Shown here: positions 44,982 through 59,200 of the stretch, piece after piece
Position numbering within the stretch: position 1 is the first letter of the stretch
Layout of the letters: each line of letters begins with the position of its first letter
DNA from: Spirodela intermedia
Taxonomy: Eukaryota > Streptophyta > Magnoliopsida > Alismatales > Araceae
Assembly (NCBI GenBank): GCA_902729315.2
Contig: LR746266.1
Coordinates: 935,001 to 999,000 of the forward strand
Reading direction: 5' to 3'
DNA: 64,000 bases
Program-made: the position numbers and the translations under genes
Notes under the pieces: generated by a model
The model's database searches: none
The model's input: only the letters and a program-made list of their open reading frames with translations
Told to the model about the DNA's origin: nothing

Positions 44982-47900
44982 ATGTGGCGATCACTTCTCG
45001 TTCGAGCCGCAGGAGCGGCGTCGTCCGCGGGGAGTTTAGGGCAGGGCTCCTCCGTTCTCTTGGCCCCGATCACGACGAGCCTCGCCTCCTACTCATCAAA
45101 GTCTAAGGGGACCGCCGTCATCGCGAAGAAGCCCGGTGCCACGGGAGGGGGCAAGTTCAAGGATCGCAAGGCGCCAACCTATGCCAAAGTTGACGACATG
45201 TCCGCTTCGGCGCCCTCCGCCGAGGACATGGAGTTCGAGCTTCCGACTGATCCTCTCCCCATTCCTCCTTATGATCCTGACCTTGACGTGCGCTCCAACG
45301 GCCGACCGTTGTTCTGCGGCAAATCTTCACTCTCCGAGCTCACTCATAAGGACGTAGGCTCTTACTTCGATTTCAGGTCCCTCATTTTAACATCACTCGC
45401 ACCTTTGCCTTTTTGTGTCGTGTGTCGTAGTCTAATTAAATTGGTCAACCTGCAGCGTTGAAGAATTAAAGGAGAAATTACCGGAAGGTTTGCCGGCGGG
45501 CATGATTCAGGAGTTCGAGGAGACTAGGCGGTGGGCGCTGCTAGTGAGACAGAGCTTCATAGACTTGCGGGATAACTTCCGACGCATTGTGGACCCTCCA
45601 GCTCGGGCAAGCAGTAAAAGTACATCCTCTGGATAATTTTTTTGACTGGATATATATTGTCATCTTAAATGACTGTTCATCGATTGAGGCAGTTTCCTAA
45701 CAAGGGAAAATAATGGAGCTTATATGCCACATAAACCGAAGAAGGCTGCCTTTGTTTGTTAATATCAAACTATGTTAATTGAAAAAAAGAAGAAAATGAT
45801 TGCTTTTCCGATCATTCATGTATATTCTAAGGTCAGGGACGAGTGGGACGTTCTTCCATCACCACTTTCCTTAGCCACGAGTTATGAAAATGGAAACAGA
45901 AGAGGGAAAGCGAGGTCTAGGATTGAACTGACATACAGTAGTCACTATTTGCAGTTCTTTTCCTCCTGTGACACGTCAGAAACTTCAGCTTCTAGCGACC
46001 ACATCTTTATATTGTTCTGGATGGGTATATATCCAAGCTAAAATATACATTTCTTAATGATCTGGTAATATCTGCCTTCGTATTACAGAATGCAATTCTT
46101 TTTTTTCAATTTAATTTTTTAAGCTATAATACAAGTCAGTACAGATGTATGTTGATCACATTTCAAAGTAATATCACTCATACTGTCTTTTATCCTACGC
46201 TATCCTAATCAGAACCTGATTTGTAATCACATTGCCCCATTAATGGTCATAATATATCCACACACATACACATCCACATAGCAGGCCTATACCTGTCCTT
46301 TCGTTAGAATTTTAGTGCGTCCTTGTTTTACATGCATGTGAAACTCTTGTTGTGGATTCCAAAGAAGTTCTTCCACCATGGTCATCATCTTTTCAACCCA
46401 TAAAATTAGATTAGGTCTGAATTAAAGAAACATAGCTTAAGCTTTTCAAAAAGGCTGCTCTACTTTTAATTGATAACATTATGCCAACTTTGGCGAAGTC
46501 CTTGTTCATGGACGGTAAAGACCACTCGATTCTCCAGGAAGGTTCCTGTCTTCAAGATCCTGTATAATTTAATGTCTCTTGCACTGTCAAATAAAATATC
46601 GTTATCTGATAGGATGCATCGCTGAATATGTATAGCATTGATGTATATTCATGGCTGGCATTTCTGACCTTTGCAAGTTGATTATTGGCTTCATCATTGT
46701 CTACAGGTTCTCCGGTTCGAAAGCAAGTCGTCTTGGATGGCCTAGTCAGTTGTGGGAAAAGCATTTTACTTGCTATGCTTGTCCATTGGGCACGTAGTGA
46801 GGGCTGGTTAGTCTTCTATGTTCCAAATGCTAGGAAATGGACTCGTGGGGGATTTTTCTACAGAAACCCAAACACAAATTTATGGGACACTCCTGTTCAA
46901 GCGGCACAAATTCTGAAGGTACAAGTTCTAATGAATTTATTTTTACAGTTTCTATTTTGATGTTCTTCCGTTTTGTGATAACTATCTGAGCTCTCTGTGA
47001 CATAAAAAAGTTAATATGTACCATTAAAAGATCATCCTTTTATATTTCCATGTAAGAAGGCTGACATTTATTGACGACAATTTTTTAGGTTATCCATTAC
47101 TCATAACACCATCATTGATGCAGGTTAATGCTACTTTTAAATTGCATCTTGTGAAGGGCATGCCTAGGAAGATGGGAGCGGCCAGTTGGATTTCATTTTT
47201 CTGTTTCTTACTTTCTAGTAGCTGAAATCAATATTCATTACATAGAATTTCATTTTGAATGGTCGTATTATCGAAGATGGCAGGTATATTTTGGAGAAAA
47301 AATAATCTTTCAAGGAATGAAGCCCACGTAAAGTGGAGGAACTTCAACTAACTGGTCTCGACTTGGCTTTAAACTTACTATGCTAGGTCTGGCCTTCAAT
47401 AATTAACTAATACAAACTTTTAATTGGATCACTTTTAAATGTATCGTGCATAATCTATCGTCAAATTATATCTTGTATGAGTTCTGGATAATTTTCTCTC
47501 TGAAAACTTTTTTATATCAATGCTGCATGGTGACAGTGAATTGTATTCTGGTGGCTCATTTAAGTTCAACTTGTGCTTTCAGTAATTGGGCTACTCTAGT
47601 CCAGCCTTGGGCCTCATATCTTAAAAATCTTTAAGCCTGGTTTACATTACAGAATTAAGGGTCCAGATTTGGCCTTGTAATGAATACGCGTTGGGTTTTG
47701 ATTGGACTGGGGTTGTTGGAGTCATTCATGCGTTATTGGTTGACCTACTTTCGTTGTACTTTTTGTTGAAACATTTAACAAACGTCTGGTCAGAACACGA
47801 TATTTTTTATGAGTTAATAATAAGGCCTATTGAAGGGATATCAGTTCATGTGATTTTTCATACTTGTTATCGACTTTTTGATGTATTTGTACTTGACCCT

Positions 47901-50900
47901 GTAAATCTGTTTCTGTTAGGATTTTTTGAAGTTCAATGAGTCTCATTTGCAAAAGTTGCCTATACAAATATTTGATCCAATTCCCTTGGGAGAAGGAGCT
48001 GGGATTAGGATGAGAAAAGATGCAGATTCTATGGCAATGCCAGAGGATTCCACATTACTTGACCTGGTTCGCATTGGCATTGAAGAGCAGCATGCTGCAG
48101 TTGGTGTAGTGGTTCGTCTGAGAAAAGAGTTATCATTTGTGAAAGATATTCCTGTGCTACTTGCAATTGATCAGGTGCATTTGAACGAGCACAATCTAGA
48201 GATTTGACCACGGATGACCATTTAGTCATCGCTGTACTTTTTTGTTCTTACACTCGTGATATAACTTTGTCCTCTCTATTTTGATTTCTCTAGTACAACA
48301 GCTGGTTTACATTTAGTGAATATGAAGAACCTGTCACTGCTCGTTCTTGCCGTCCAATTCATGCTAAAGAACTGTCAACGGTCAGTACTTTACCAAAGAT
48401 ATTGCCCTTTCCATAATTACGTTATTTTAGTTGTCCATGATCTATTATGTCACAAGCTTTCAAATCACATAGAATTATCTTTTTATACCTTCTCCTTTCT
48501 TTACAACTCTCAATCTCTTATATAAGCGTTTCCAAAGTAGAATTGGATACTATGTTAGCAGTCCTATGGTTGTCAAACATCTGACTGTCGGATACTTTAC
48601 TATGAAGAAGCATGAAATGCGCTTATAGACTTCTCATTTCTACTTATTTAGTTTCCTTTTTACGACTTAAATATGCCCAATGTATGTGAATGTGCTGCAT
48701 ATCATCCATTCAATTCCTTGCATCTTCTGAGCGATTGCTTTCTGCTTATGTAATGGGAGAGCAAAAAGTTGAGATTTTAACAACATGCTCAGCCCTTGTT
48801 CTAATGAATTGTCAAGTTTTTTAATAAAATTGACATATTTCATATGCAGAGAATAAGAACGTTAAATTGGTGTTTAATTTTATAAGGTGCACGAGTTTCA
48901 ATGAAAGTTAGCTGGTGTCCTGTTAATCAGTAGCAATGGTCAGTCGGAACATTGATATTGTCAGAGCTATCCAGGAAGGAGCTAGTGCATAGGTGAGCTG
49001 TGTACGAGATACTTTGAAGGGGGTGCCTATTATCTTGGCAACTCAGATAACTAAGGTCTCCTAGTGAATCCCTCAACTCCTTTTAGTTAATTCCCCTTGT
49101 AAAAAGAAGAATCCTTTTACGCTGATATCTTATCCTCTTATGTTTGGGAATTCCAGCTAACTGTTGAGGAAAAACCTTTAGTATGTTGTTGCTTTAGCTT
49201 CCAAATATTCATCTTTACTTCTTTTCATTAATAGCCCTGATTTGCAGTTAAATTGGCTCCCCTATTTAGAAAAAAAGGTATAATTAGTTGGACTAGGATA
49301 CAAGGAATTCAATAGAGATTGACAAGTTTTAGCTAATGTACTGCCGGGAGATTAGGGCACCTTCACTACCTGGTGGCTCTTCTTTGGGATTATTTAAGGC
49401 ATTAAGTAAGCTGGAGGAGGCAAATTGCCACTTTAGGAATGAAGGAGAATTCTGTATGGCAGTTATCCGACTTATTGTGCCATATACGAGGGTTGATCAT
49501 GTAGAATGTTCATGGGAATACAGTTGATGAAGTAAATGAACTTATTAGATGGTTTCATAAGCCTCCAGAAAACGGATATTAGGTGAAAGCTTTCCATAGT
49601 TTATCAAAGTCAAAAAAGGTGACAGCAATAATTTAGGTGATCTTGCCATGCAAAGTGGATACTATTCTTCATACAAGGAAGCGTGCATGACAGATAACAG
49701 ATTAATAAGAAGGGAAGCCCAGGGAAACTATAGTTGAAATGATAACAACTGAAATCTCAATTTTGTAAACTTTGATTCTTGTCAGTCATGTGATGGGTTG
49801 TAATATTAAACCTATCAATCTAGTTGCTTGACTGTAGGTTCTTTGCTTGCCATGATCTTGTTACTTGAAACGTTCTCGTCAATTTTGGTACTAGTTTTTG
49901 TACTTCTATTGTTCTATTCTTTTTCTGTATTTATAGGCACATTTTTCGTATATTTTGTCATTTGGTGATCAATGATTTACTTGAAAACTCATGTATAAAC
50001 TGGTCGACTGGGCAATGCTCACCTGTAAAATTTTGGTGCTTTTGATGTGGTAGTCCCTATTTGCCTTCTGTTTACATCTGATAGGTTATCACTCTTCAAT
50101 TGGGAGAGTTGGGCAACTGACTAGAATGATGCGTACTTGATAGGTTCTTTTAGTTCTAAGTCTAACCTGTACATCATAGCTTTTCAGATTAAGTATACCG
50201 TGAGATTATGTTTAAGACGACCGTTATATAGCTTGTACATCATATGTTTTTCATGTCAAGGTATCCAGATTTTAAAGTAGCTTCAGTATCTGTCAGAGTA
50301 CAAAATGCATCAGTGCCGATATTTTTGCCCTCCCAAGTTTAAAACCTCATTGTTGCTACGTACTTTGAAGAAAATAATATGTTCTTTCGAATGAAACATT
50401 GATATCAGGACTTCACCTTGAAGTAATTGATCCATTTAAGAGCTAAGGGATAATACTGTGTTAACCTTCTGTGTACCATGTGAATCCGTTTATGCTTTTT
50501 GGACAATTTTATGGACGACTTATGCCTGAACCCGCTATTGTATACATGTATTTTTTTTTTGAAAGGGAGCATTAGTGGATGTTATAATCAGCACTAGGAT
50601 GCAAACTATTCATTTGAGATTCTCTTCTGATTGTGTTCAACTCCGCAGGTTAGTGCGTACAGATCTATGATGCATGGTGACATGATGGTGGGGGCTTTTT
50701 CTCACTCAACTGCTGTGGGCAAACTTCGGCAAGAGCTACCAGATGTTCCTTTAGATGCTCGCATTCTTCTACCTCGATACAGCTTAGACGAGGCTGAAAG
50801 TGTTTGTCATTATTATCTCAGGTGTGATTATTTACGATGAAATGTGATTGACTTTTTTTTTTGTTGAAAAATTCAATTTTTTGGGTCATTTTTTTATCAA

Positions 50901-52355
50901 AATGTTAGCATGACGTTATACACAAGCCCTGATCATGTGTTCTATTAACTATACAATCAAACGTCAACCTTTCCATTTAAATTGGTTTCATATTCTGTAT
51001 GTCAGAAAAACTCGGTTTCAGAGTCTGGGATTTATGTATGATCTATATAGTATTTTCTGGATGTCCTGTGCATCTTCTGGAAGAACACTTACTAGAAGAG
51101 TGATTATGAAGTAATAGTGTGAAGAGAATCGCATAATGAAGCCATTTTATGGTTCTTCTTGAGTGTACAAAACTTGATAGAGCAGAGTCTATATTCGTGG
51201 GTCTGAAAGCAGAACTCATTTCACCGGGAAAAAGCTCTTCTAACGATCCTACTTAAATTTTCAACCACTTCCAAGTTTGAGTCATATGATTACGGGGGAA
51301 TGCGGATTTTGCTTGCTATGTTTGAAACTGATATTAACTAGGAGAAGAAAAATATGATTTATTTGTCTAACCGCACCGTTTGCTCTGAGTTAATTGTTTG
51401 GGATGATTGATAAAAGCACTGACAGCCATGGAAGGATGTCGAGTTCACATGTCCTGAAACCGGAAAGGTCGAGGAAACAAGGTTAGTTTTAAAGGTCATC
51501 ATCAGAGGGGAGGTGATCAGAAAGCGTGCGAATCAAATGCTCAACTTTGGTAACAGGGAAGACATGGAGCCCTTTAGTGGAAAGAAAAGGCCTTCCTATT
51601 CCTAGTCATTAAAGGCGGATGGCTTTCTGTGCCCCAGCTTGGTGAATTGCATCCCCATTCAGTGACATCATCATCTCTTCCCTACTAACTCAGTGTTTGC
51701 CACGTCTGGGAAACCAGTTTATGACTCGAAGGCTGTTGCCTAACATGCACGCACTAGGAAACAATTCTACCATAGTGACTCCGTTCTCTGAAGTGAGGGA
51801 ATCCCAATAAGCGAAAGAAGAAATGATCGTAGGAAGCAATGTGTTGAACACCCACAGCAGGCTTCGATCAAATGGGCAGAATGGCAAACTTCATATGGAG
51901 ATGGCGTAAAAAGCTTCTTGCATTCACCTTTCCAAGTAGGAAGAAAGTCTCCATTTCCTTGTGTCTACATCTCTCTGCTATTTGATTGTGTAAGCATGGG
52001 CATGGTTCTCGATCCTTTGGATGGTTTCTTGACAGATGGTTTTGCCACCGGTCACCGGAACACATGAATAGCTGTTGTTGTATAGATTTCCTGATGTCAG
52101 CATACTTGTGATGATTTTTCTAGGCTTTTATATGATTTATTATCGTATTGGCTATAGTTCCCGTTGTGACAGGACAGCTCACATCTGAACGCTAAGCTTA
52201 TTTGTGACATGACAGCTTATATCTAAACTCCTGTCATTACCTGCAGGCAAAGGCTCATTAGGCGCGATGGATTTTCGGAGGACAAATGGAAGAAAATTTA
52301 CCATTTATCCAATGGAAACGGGAAAGAAATGCGATGGTTGGTTCCTTTCATTTAA
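44982..52355 (+). CDS. DAP3: Mitochondrial small ribosomal subunit protein mS29 (DAP3)
   Basis: mS29 is a GTP-binding component of the mitoribosomal small subunit head. Seven exons (44982-45376, 45456-45613, 46707-46918, 47920-48174, 48294-48380, 50649-50821, 52247-52355) join in phase to 462 residues. The N-terminus MWRSLLVRAAGAASSAG is a typical mitochondrial presequence. The P-loop is GLVSCGKS in exon 3, followed by the family block WLVFYVPNARKWTRGGFFYRN. Exon 4 contains LLAIDQ, the Walker B-like strand, continuing YNSWFTFSEYEE in exon 5. The C-terminal exon ends KEMRWLVPFI. The exon 2 donor is ambiguous by six bases (45613 or 45619); both keep phase. Introns are long, up to 2.3 kb, and AT-rich, in contrast with the compact GC-rich genes to the left. 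Confidence 0.92.
50357..50386 (+). repeat. 30-bp direct repeat, copy 1
   Basis: Identical over 30 bases to 53743-53772. This copy lies in mS29 intron 5, the other downstream of the gene. The shared sequence includes TTTGAAGAAAATAATATG. Confidence 0.7.
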
Positions 52356-53742
52356 GAACTTAAGAAGCAAGGGTGCACATGGGTAGTGTATGGCTAAATG
52401 CCGAGGTCGATTTTGACTACGTTTGGAAGAAAGGTAAAATTTCATCATATATTTCTTGTTATGCATCATTTGCAGTCATATGTTTACGGTTATTCATTGC
52501 ATTGTTCTTCTCTCTTCCCCCTTTTTCCTTTGATTTCATGTGAATAATTTATCGACCATTGTACTGATAATTGTGCCTCCATGCTATATGGTGGTTCTCA
52601 TGTTAACTCTAAATCATTGTGCGGCTTGATACATACAAGCATGTAGGACCACATACAGAGCTCAGGTGGGGGGCTATATTCTTAATCCAGAGAGGGCCCA
52701 TGAATACATGGACTTAGTAGCGAATCCTCAAACAAATACATAACTAAATAATGGAGAAACAACCCATATATGTTGTGATCAGAACAGTCGGATAACTACT
52801 AAATCGTATCCCAAACTTGTGCAAACATCCATACCCTTTTAAAATCCCGACAAAAAATTGCCCACTTCTCACGGTTTCTTATATAATCAGGCATCTCATG
52901 AGCCCTGGATTAGTTGGGCCTGGTAAAAGCCTCAATTTCTGAGACTAGGGTCAGGTTTCTCCCCTAGGACCTTGTTCTAATGAATGATTGCATGTCTCAT
53001 GCCATGCTTCCATGCGAGCCTTCTGTCCCAGCCTAGTTCCCACCTCTTCCTTTCCTAATTGTCTTGAAATGCTGTCATTCCATGGGCTTTCTCTATATCT
53101 TTCATATCACCACTCTCCCCCCTCGCTATAATATTTCTTTGTTCTGCTATTGGCAGAACATTTCTCTATCTTCTACACTTGCTTGCCATTTTAGAGCCTG
53201 TTTTAATTACCGAACATAAATTATAACCAAGTAAATTACTGGGTCAAAGGGTTCACCTGGGAAGTCATGGTTCTGCCTTTTTGGGTTGAGCTTCTTATCT
53301 CTAATGATTCATAGGCCGGTCCTGTTATCCGTTTGCCTTGGCAATAGTGTCCAGCAGCTGGATCCCGAGTTTACGATGCCACCCATGTTTAAAAGAGCCC
53401 AAGCTCCTTGTCACAGTGGAGCTGACGAGCTGCAGGAAGAAGGGGGAGAGAAGAGGTAGACATGGATCCAAATTTCCAGGACATTGGGGTTTTTCTATCA
53501 TTATTTGCTTTACAGCGTTCTAAACCGAAAAAACCTTTTTTTTTTTTCTTGAAAATACTTGTTTAAATATGAACAATTTTCTGCCTGCCTTTATGTTCAA
53601 ATACTTCTACCGCATTAATCATGCGGAAAACCATGAAAGAAGCACCTTGTGTTAATTAGCTACAACTACGGTTCTTAAGTGGCCCAATCTGGAAACCTTT
53701 AATTACCATCCTGACCTACTTGCACCAGCTGACCTCTAATAA

Positions 53743-53772
53743 TACGTACTTTGAAGAAAATAATATGTTCTT
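53743..53772 (+). repeat. 30-bp direct repeat, copy 2
   Basis: Exact second copy of 50357-50386, 3.4 kb away. The pair may mark a dispersed, degraded repeat family. Confidence 0.7.
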
Positions 53773-54061
53773 AGTAACTGAGGCCTGGTTTATCAAGTTC
53801 ATGAGATTCTTTCCTGGACGGATCTTGTTACATTATTCTTTAGTACTGTAAACAGGTTTACTCTCTGATGCTTATTGGCATCATTGGAGTCAATATTTCA
53901 GTGATACTATGTAATTCTGACCTGGGAACAATACGTAGTTCATGAGATATTTGACCTGGATTTACTTGAAGAATATGCGCTGATCCATGTGATTGAGGAC
54001 CCCGTTTTTAGCCTGGATTTTACGCGAATAACAGATACTGCCCCATGTGATTAAGAAATCC

Positions 54062-54094
<33 letters not shown>
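54062..54094. repeat. (ATT)n microsatellite
   Basis: About 11 ATT units within an AT-rich spacer. Confidence 0.9.
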
Positions 54095-54096
<2 letters not shown>

Positions 54097-56244
54097 TTTT
54101 CATTCCGCAGACATTTTTCTTAGAAATTTCCTTTTTATATTATATTGTATCATTCCACGAGCATTTGGCGCCGATTTGAATAATATATACGGTCGTGGTG
54201 ATTATGAATTCCCTTTCTCTTATCATATATTTCTTCCACAAGCAGTCCAGAAGCTTTTTATTATTTATTTACTTGACTAATATATAAATTGGTCAACAAG
54301 TGATTATGAGTTTTCTTTTTCCTGTATAAGTTTTTGATATGCATTTTGTTGATATAAACATGTACATATATATATATGTTTGTGATTATCATTTTGAACG
54401 CTAGTGATCTCCTTGTGATTCTTGATTTGCTCAGAAGAAAAAGACCAAGGACGAACTGGACCAGTTCCCCAAGCTCTGCCGTCATCTGGAGCCCACGCAT
54501 CTCCCATTCTTTTCGCTTCATTGCCTGAAGCAATCCCCCTATCTCTCGCAGCTTCTCTCGCTCGCCAAGCAATTCCTTCGGTCAGACACTGATCCCCACT
54601 TTTCTACCGCAGCAGCCAGGGCGGGCGGCTCATTTTTTTCTCCTCTCCTGACTTAAGATGGGTTTGACTTCCGGCCCGCAAAGCTTTGTTCTGGAGTCCG
54701 AATATGGTCAACGGGTCTCCCTTCTCGGTACAAAATTTCATGTTTCCTTTTCTGTCTGAGCTACTGCAGAACGCTATGTTACTTGTACCCAGTGGCGGTG
54801 TGTTGCTTGGCTGAGTCAACTCCACTCTTCGCCCATCGCCCCACATCCATTTACATGATATCACAGCCACTCGGTCTTGTCTTCTTCTGCCCTTAATCAC
54901 ATTGTTGAGTCCCACAACCATTCCGGATTTGACCTTAACATCTTGCGAGCAAGATTATACGCTATATTGGGCAGTTGACTTTCAGCTCAAACTTGGTTCG
55001 ATCGTCTAAGTTCCATCCGTCAACTGTGTTGGTCAACGCATGGCTAGCTTAATGGGAGCAATATGTGCTAGCTGAATAATTGTCAGCTAACAATAATTGT
55101 TTCGCCCTCTTCAAGTATAGTTTTTTGCCATTTAAAGCATCTGAGGCCTGTTTTCCAAGTGATACGTTGGGTGGGTGTGGTGAATTTGGATGCTAAGATC
55201 CACAGATGAGGCTCCACCCCCATCTAACGGATATATCTTCTCTCTTCAAGCCTCCTGCCATTGCTGGATGAGAAAAATGTGGATAAACTTGGAAGATTAT
55301 CTGCCAATGTGGCAAAAAAATTAACCCACAATCTGCAAATATCTTCATCGCCGTTCTAATCTTGCATCGGCCCGCCCGCAGCAAGTCAACTCTGGAAGTC
55401 AGCCTATCAGTCAAATCTTGGGCCCATATATATATATTGATGAAACATTTAAGAAAATACATTTTTCCAAGGAAAAGATTGAACTCAGGAGCTACGTGTG
55501 AATCGCTTGATCAAAGGGAAGAAAGAACCAGCAGAAATTAATCGTATTTACATGTGTGAACGTAGAGGCGCACTCCCCTGCGCAGATCTTTGAGGGGGTT
55601 GGAATGAGATAAAATAGTTGGCTTCCCACCTGCTGACAAGAAGGCAGAAGTTGAATGGGCACTCATGCAAGAACATCAATCCCCACCAAAATCTCGCAAA
55701 TCTCCAAGGGCAAGGCATGAGAAGCTGACTATCATCATAAGGCGGTGAATGAAATGATGCTTCAATGGGTAACCGAAAGCGGAGATGTTTTAGCTCCAGC
55801 AGGTCGTCAGAAAAGGGAATAGGAATCGGTGAATTGGTCCAGAAGGTGAAAATAGTTGCTTTCCCCCTTCAATGTATATGATTATGTTGACCAATCACTG
55901 GAGACGAAGTCTTGGTCAAACCGTTACTCATTTTGGTCAATCAGAGCCGAGTGAAATCGTGTGTTGTTCTTGCTTAGTAAGAAAATGAATGAAAATAAGC
56001 TGGGATCCGTTAAATATTGCACAGGTCATCTGGGAGCATTGCATAATTCATTTAGATACATATAATTAATCTCATGATATGGTTTCTGGGCAATCTCTAA
56101 CATTTTTGGAGGTCGAACAAAAAAAAAAAAAAAAAACTTTTTTACAAATAAGAGGAGTATCTGGGATGAGAAACTAAAGGAAAATAAAAATAAAAATCGA
56201 AAAATAAATTGCAGATAACTAACCAGCATTCAGAATTCTCAATG

Positions 56245-59200
56245 CTATGTACAACATTTCGGCTGGGGTTCCTTTTCAGGTTCATCATCAACCACGATCA
56301 TACCCTTCCTCGGGGGAGTTGCAGAGAGATCACCGTTTTCTTTCTTCAATTGCAATACCCCTGGAAAAAATAGGTCAGTCAGAGAGGCATCTGGGTATGG
56401 TATATCTCTTGGAATTAAAACATGCAAGCAAAAGTAGACAGAGCAAAGCAAGGTGTATTTCAATTATTATGCAGACAATTGGTTCCTTTCTTACCTCTGA
56501 TTTAGTGGTTTAGAAGGTCAATAGCAGTACATATTTTTTTAACTAATCTAAGACAGCATTCATCGATTTTCAATCCGATGTCTATAGGGTAAGAAATGAG
56601 AGATTAAAAATTATTTTTTTTTAATACTCGAGAGGCATAAAGTGCTTAGCTTTGAAACGTAAAGCCTTCTACTAATAAATCCCATGTTTCTCATCTAATG
56701 TTTAATCGATTTTCTTCTTCATACTTCATTTCATAATCTAGCCATAAAGTTCCAAAATGCCGACAATCAAGGCTTTCGGGTTATTCCATGCTGGAGCCCG
56801 AGTATAATCGCAAGAATCCCAGAGTAAGATGGTTATTTAACATTCAGTCGTGATGGAACTTGCATGGTGCCATTGGGGATGGTTGGTGTTTGTACCAGGT
56901 AAAACCTCTTTCCTTTTGCCTATTAAGGGCCTGACAGAAAACACAAGAAGAAAAAAAGAAAAAAGAAAAAAATCTCTTCAGGGAAAACCTAAGCAGAAGT
57001 TATCACTCACTAGTTGCAATGTGAAGGAAAATCTCATTGATGCCAGTTCCAAATTTGGCAGATGTAACAAAAAATCCCGCACCTATTGACGCTGCATAGC
57101 TACAACAGAAAAGGTTACATTAAAATAATTTCTACAGCTCGAGTTCAAAAGAGAAAAGCAAGTGATCCTTGATATTTAATTGTTCAAGGCAGTGTTATAT
57201 CGAAAAAAAAGTAAAAAATTAACCTAGTGACGAATTAGGTGCGCCTAAAGACGTCAAAAAAGAATTTTTTTTTTCCTATTCAAGGGCCTGAGGATCCTGC
57301 ACCATTCCTTTTCTGTGAGGTCAAATGTGCATGCCATTCATGATATTTTGATGATGATCAACCCCAGATGTACACTCTATTTTTCAAAAAGATGAGTTAA
57401 CTTCTAATGGAAGTTAAAGAAAAGAAACACGATCTGGACCAGGATCGGAACTACAATTACAAGCTAGAGGAAGGGAAAATGAAAATTTAACCCAAACACA
57501 GACGTTCCAATCCAATTTGGATTTGACACTGATTTAATAATCACAAGGAGATCAACATGGCCTTAAACTTAAGATAAATGCTATCCTTTAAGATAATCAA
57601 AAGAATATTATACCGGGTCTTTTTTGTCTTTTACAGGGTTCGTATGTGTCTAATTTCATGACATAGCTTCTTCTCTGAACGAGGATATGGGCAATATTTT
57701 AACTGTCACAAGTGATTGATCAATTAACTATCGATCAAGGCATCGTTACATTTTAGCAAATATGAAAAATAAATGACTTATTATTATCACGAAGAAAAGA
57801 ACATGCGCATACCTTTCAGCCTCTTGAAGATCAAATTTCTTTGATCTGACTAGATCGCTCTTATTCGCAGCAATTGCCATTACTATGGGCTTAGATGCCA
57901 TTTGTTGGAGCTCATTCACCCATTTTCTAACGCGGATGAAGGAATCCTTGTTTGTAATGTCATATACCAAAAGTGCAGCTGCGGTTCAATCATGAAAGAT
58001 GCAGTGGGAAACAGGTTTCACATTGTATTATACTGAACACCACATAGATCATTAGAGAGGTCTAAGTTCATTTAAAAAGTTTTGTACCATCTGCATCACG
58101 ATAATATATTGGTCCCAGTGCATGAAACCGTTCCTGTCCAGCAGTATCCTGCCAAAGTGTTACGGAAATCTAAGGTTGGCACAACTTTTTAACAAATATA
58201 AGCCTTATACAAAGCAAAAACACACTATTAGGACCCGAAAATAGCTGAAAAAAGTAAAATAAAATGCGTGACCTCATCGAGACATTTCACGAGACCAAAC
58301 ATAGGAATGATATCATGACTTTTTTACAGGCAGAAACAAACTGTTAGCAGGCTCACAAAAAAATGTTATGGAGGCCAACAACGAGATAATGCAGCTGAAC
58401 CGTCTAATGATGATCTGATAACGATGGACTACATACTCAATTGGTATCTATATTTTTAGAAAAACTCATGCTAGAAGATTTTTTTTTTGAATCCGCGATC
58501 TTCCAGTAAGAGTTAGAACATGCGTTGGCAATATTTTTTACTTCTCTAGAAAATTTAATTTTCCTTGTTAAGTATATACAGTAAACTGTGAACTAAAAGG
58601 CGATTTTAAACGATTATCAAAGAACACTCAGTGAATTTCACAATTGAATCTATCGGTCATTCCGTTCAGGCAGCGTAGGCTAACACGAAATTTATGTAAA
58701 TCAGTAGTCAAATTCTAACCAGATAAATAGTGAAATGTCAGAACTAAACCTTGTGAAACACGTATCCAAAAGTGATGGGAAGTAGATAGAATCAAATAAT
58801 TAAATATTAGAATCAAAGTATGGGAATAAAACGGAAATTCAATTGACACAAAAAGAAAAACCTGAAAATAAAATTTATCAGGACACAATAAAAGAACAAA
58901 ATATAGCAGAACCGGAAAACAATCAACATCTATGATTCACACAACAATGACTATCCCTCCAGAACAATTACAGTAGAATAAAAAGAGGAGAAGAAAACGC
59001 ACCCAGACAGCTAGGGTAATAGGCACACCTTCAATAACAAGACGTTTGGTGAGGTAGGCTGCTTGGATTGTCGCTTCTTGTTTGTCAGAGAACACATTAT
59101 TCACATACTGTAGTACCAAAGAAGTTTTTCCAACTCTACCTGTTGAAAATAATAAAATAGCGTTAAAATAACTAAGCGAGGACAACAAATTATTGAAAAA

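Larger units (their letters stand above)
52356..56244. other. Long AT-rich intergenic region
   Basis: About 3.9 kb with no gene I can support. It holds the second copy of the 30-base repeat (53743-53772), an (ATT)n run (54062-54094) and a poly-A stretch near 56118-56136. Minus-strand frames at 54261-54572 (charged, helical-looking) and 54604-54921 have no family resemblance. Confidence 0.45.

Noticed and set aside
51690-52065. Minus-strand frames inside mS29 intron 6, considered as a retrotransposon fragment
   Set aside because: No reverse transcriptase, integrase or gag motif could be identified in any frame.
54261-54572. Charged helical-looking minus-strand frame (EREKLREIGGLLQAMKRKE)
   Set aside because: Looks protein-like only over about 40 residues, is preceded by a stop and ends in AT-rich sequence; no supporting exon or family.
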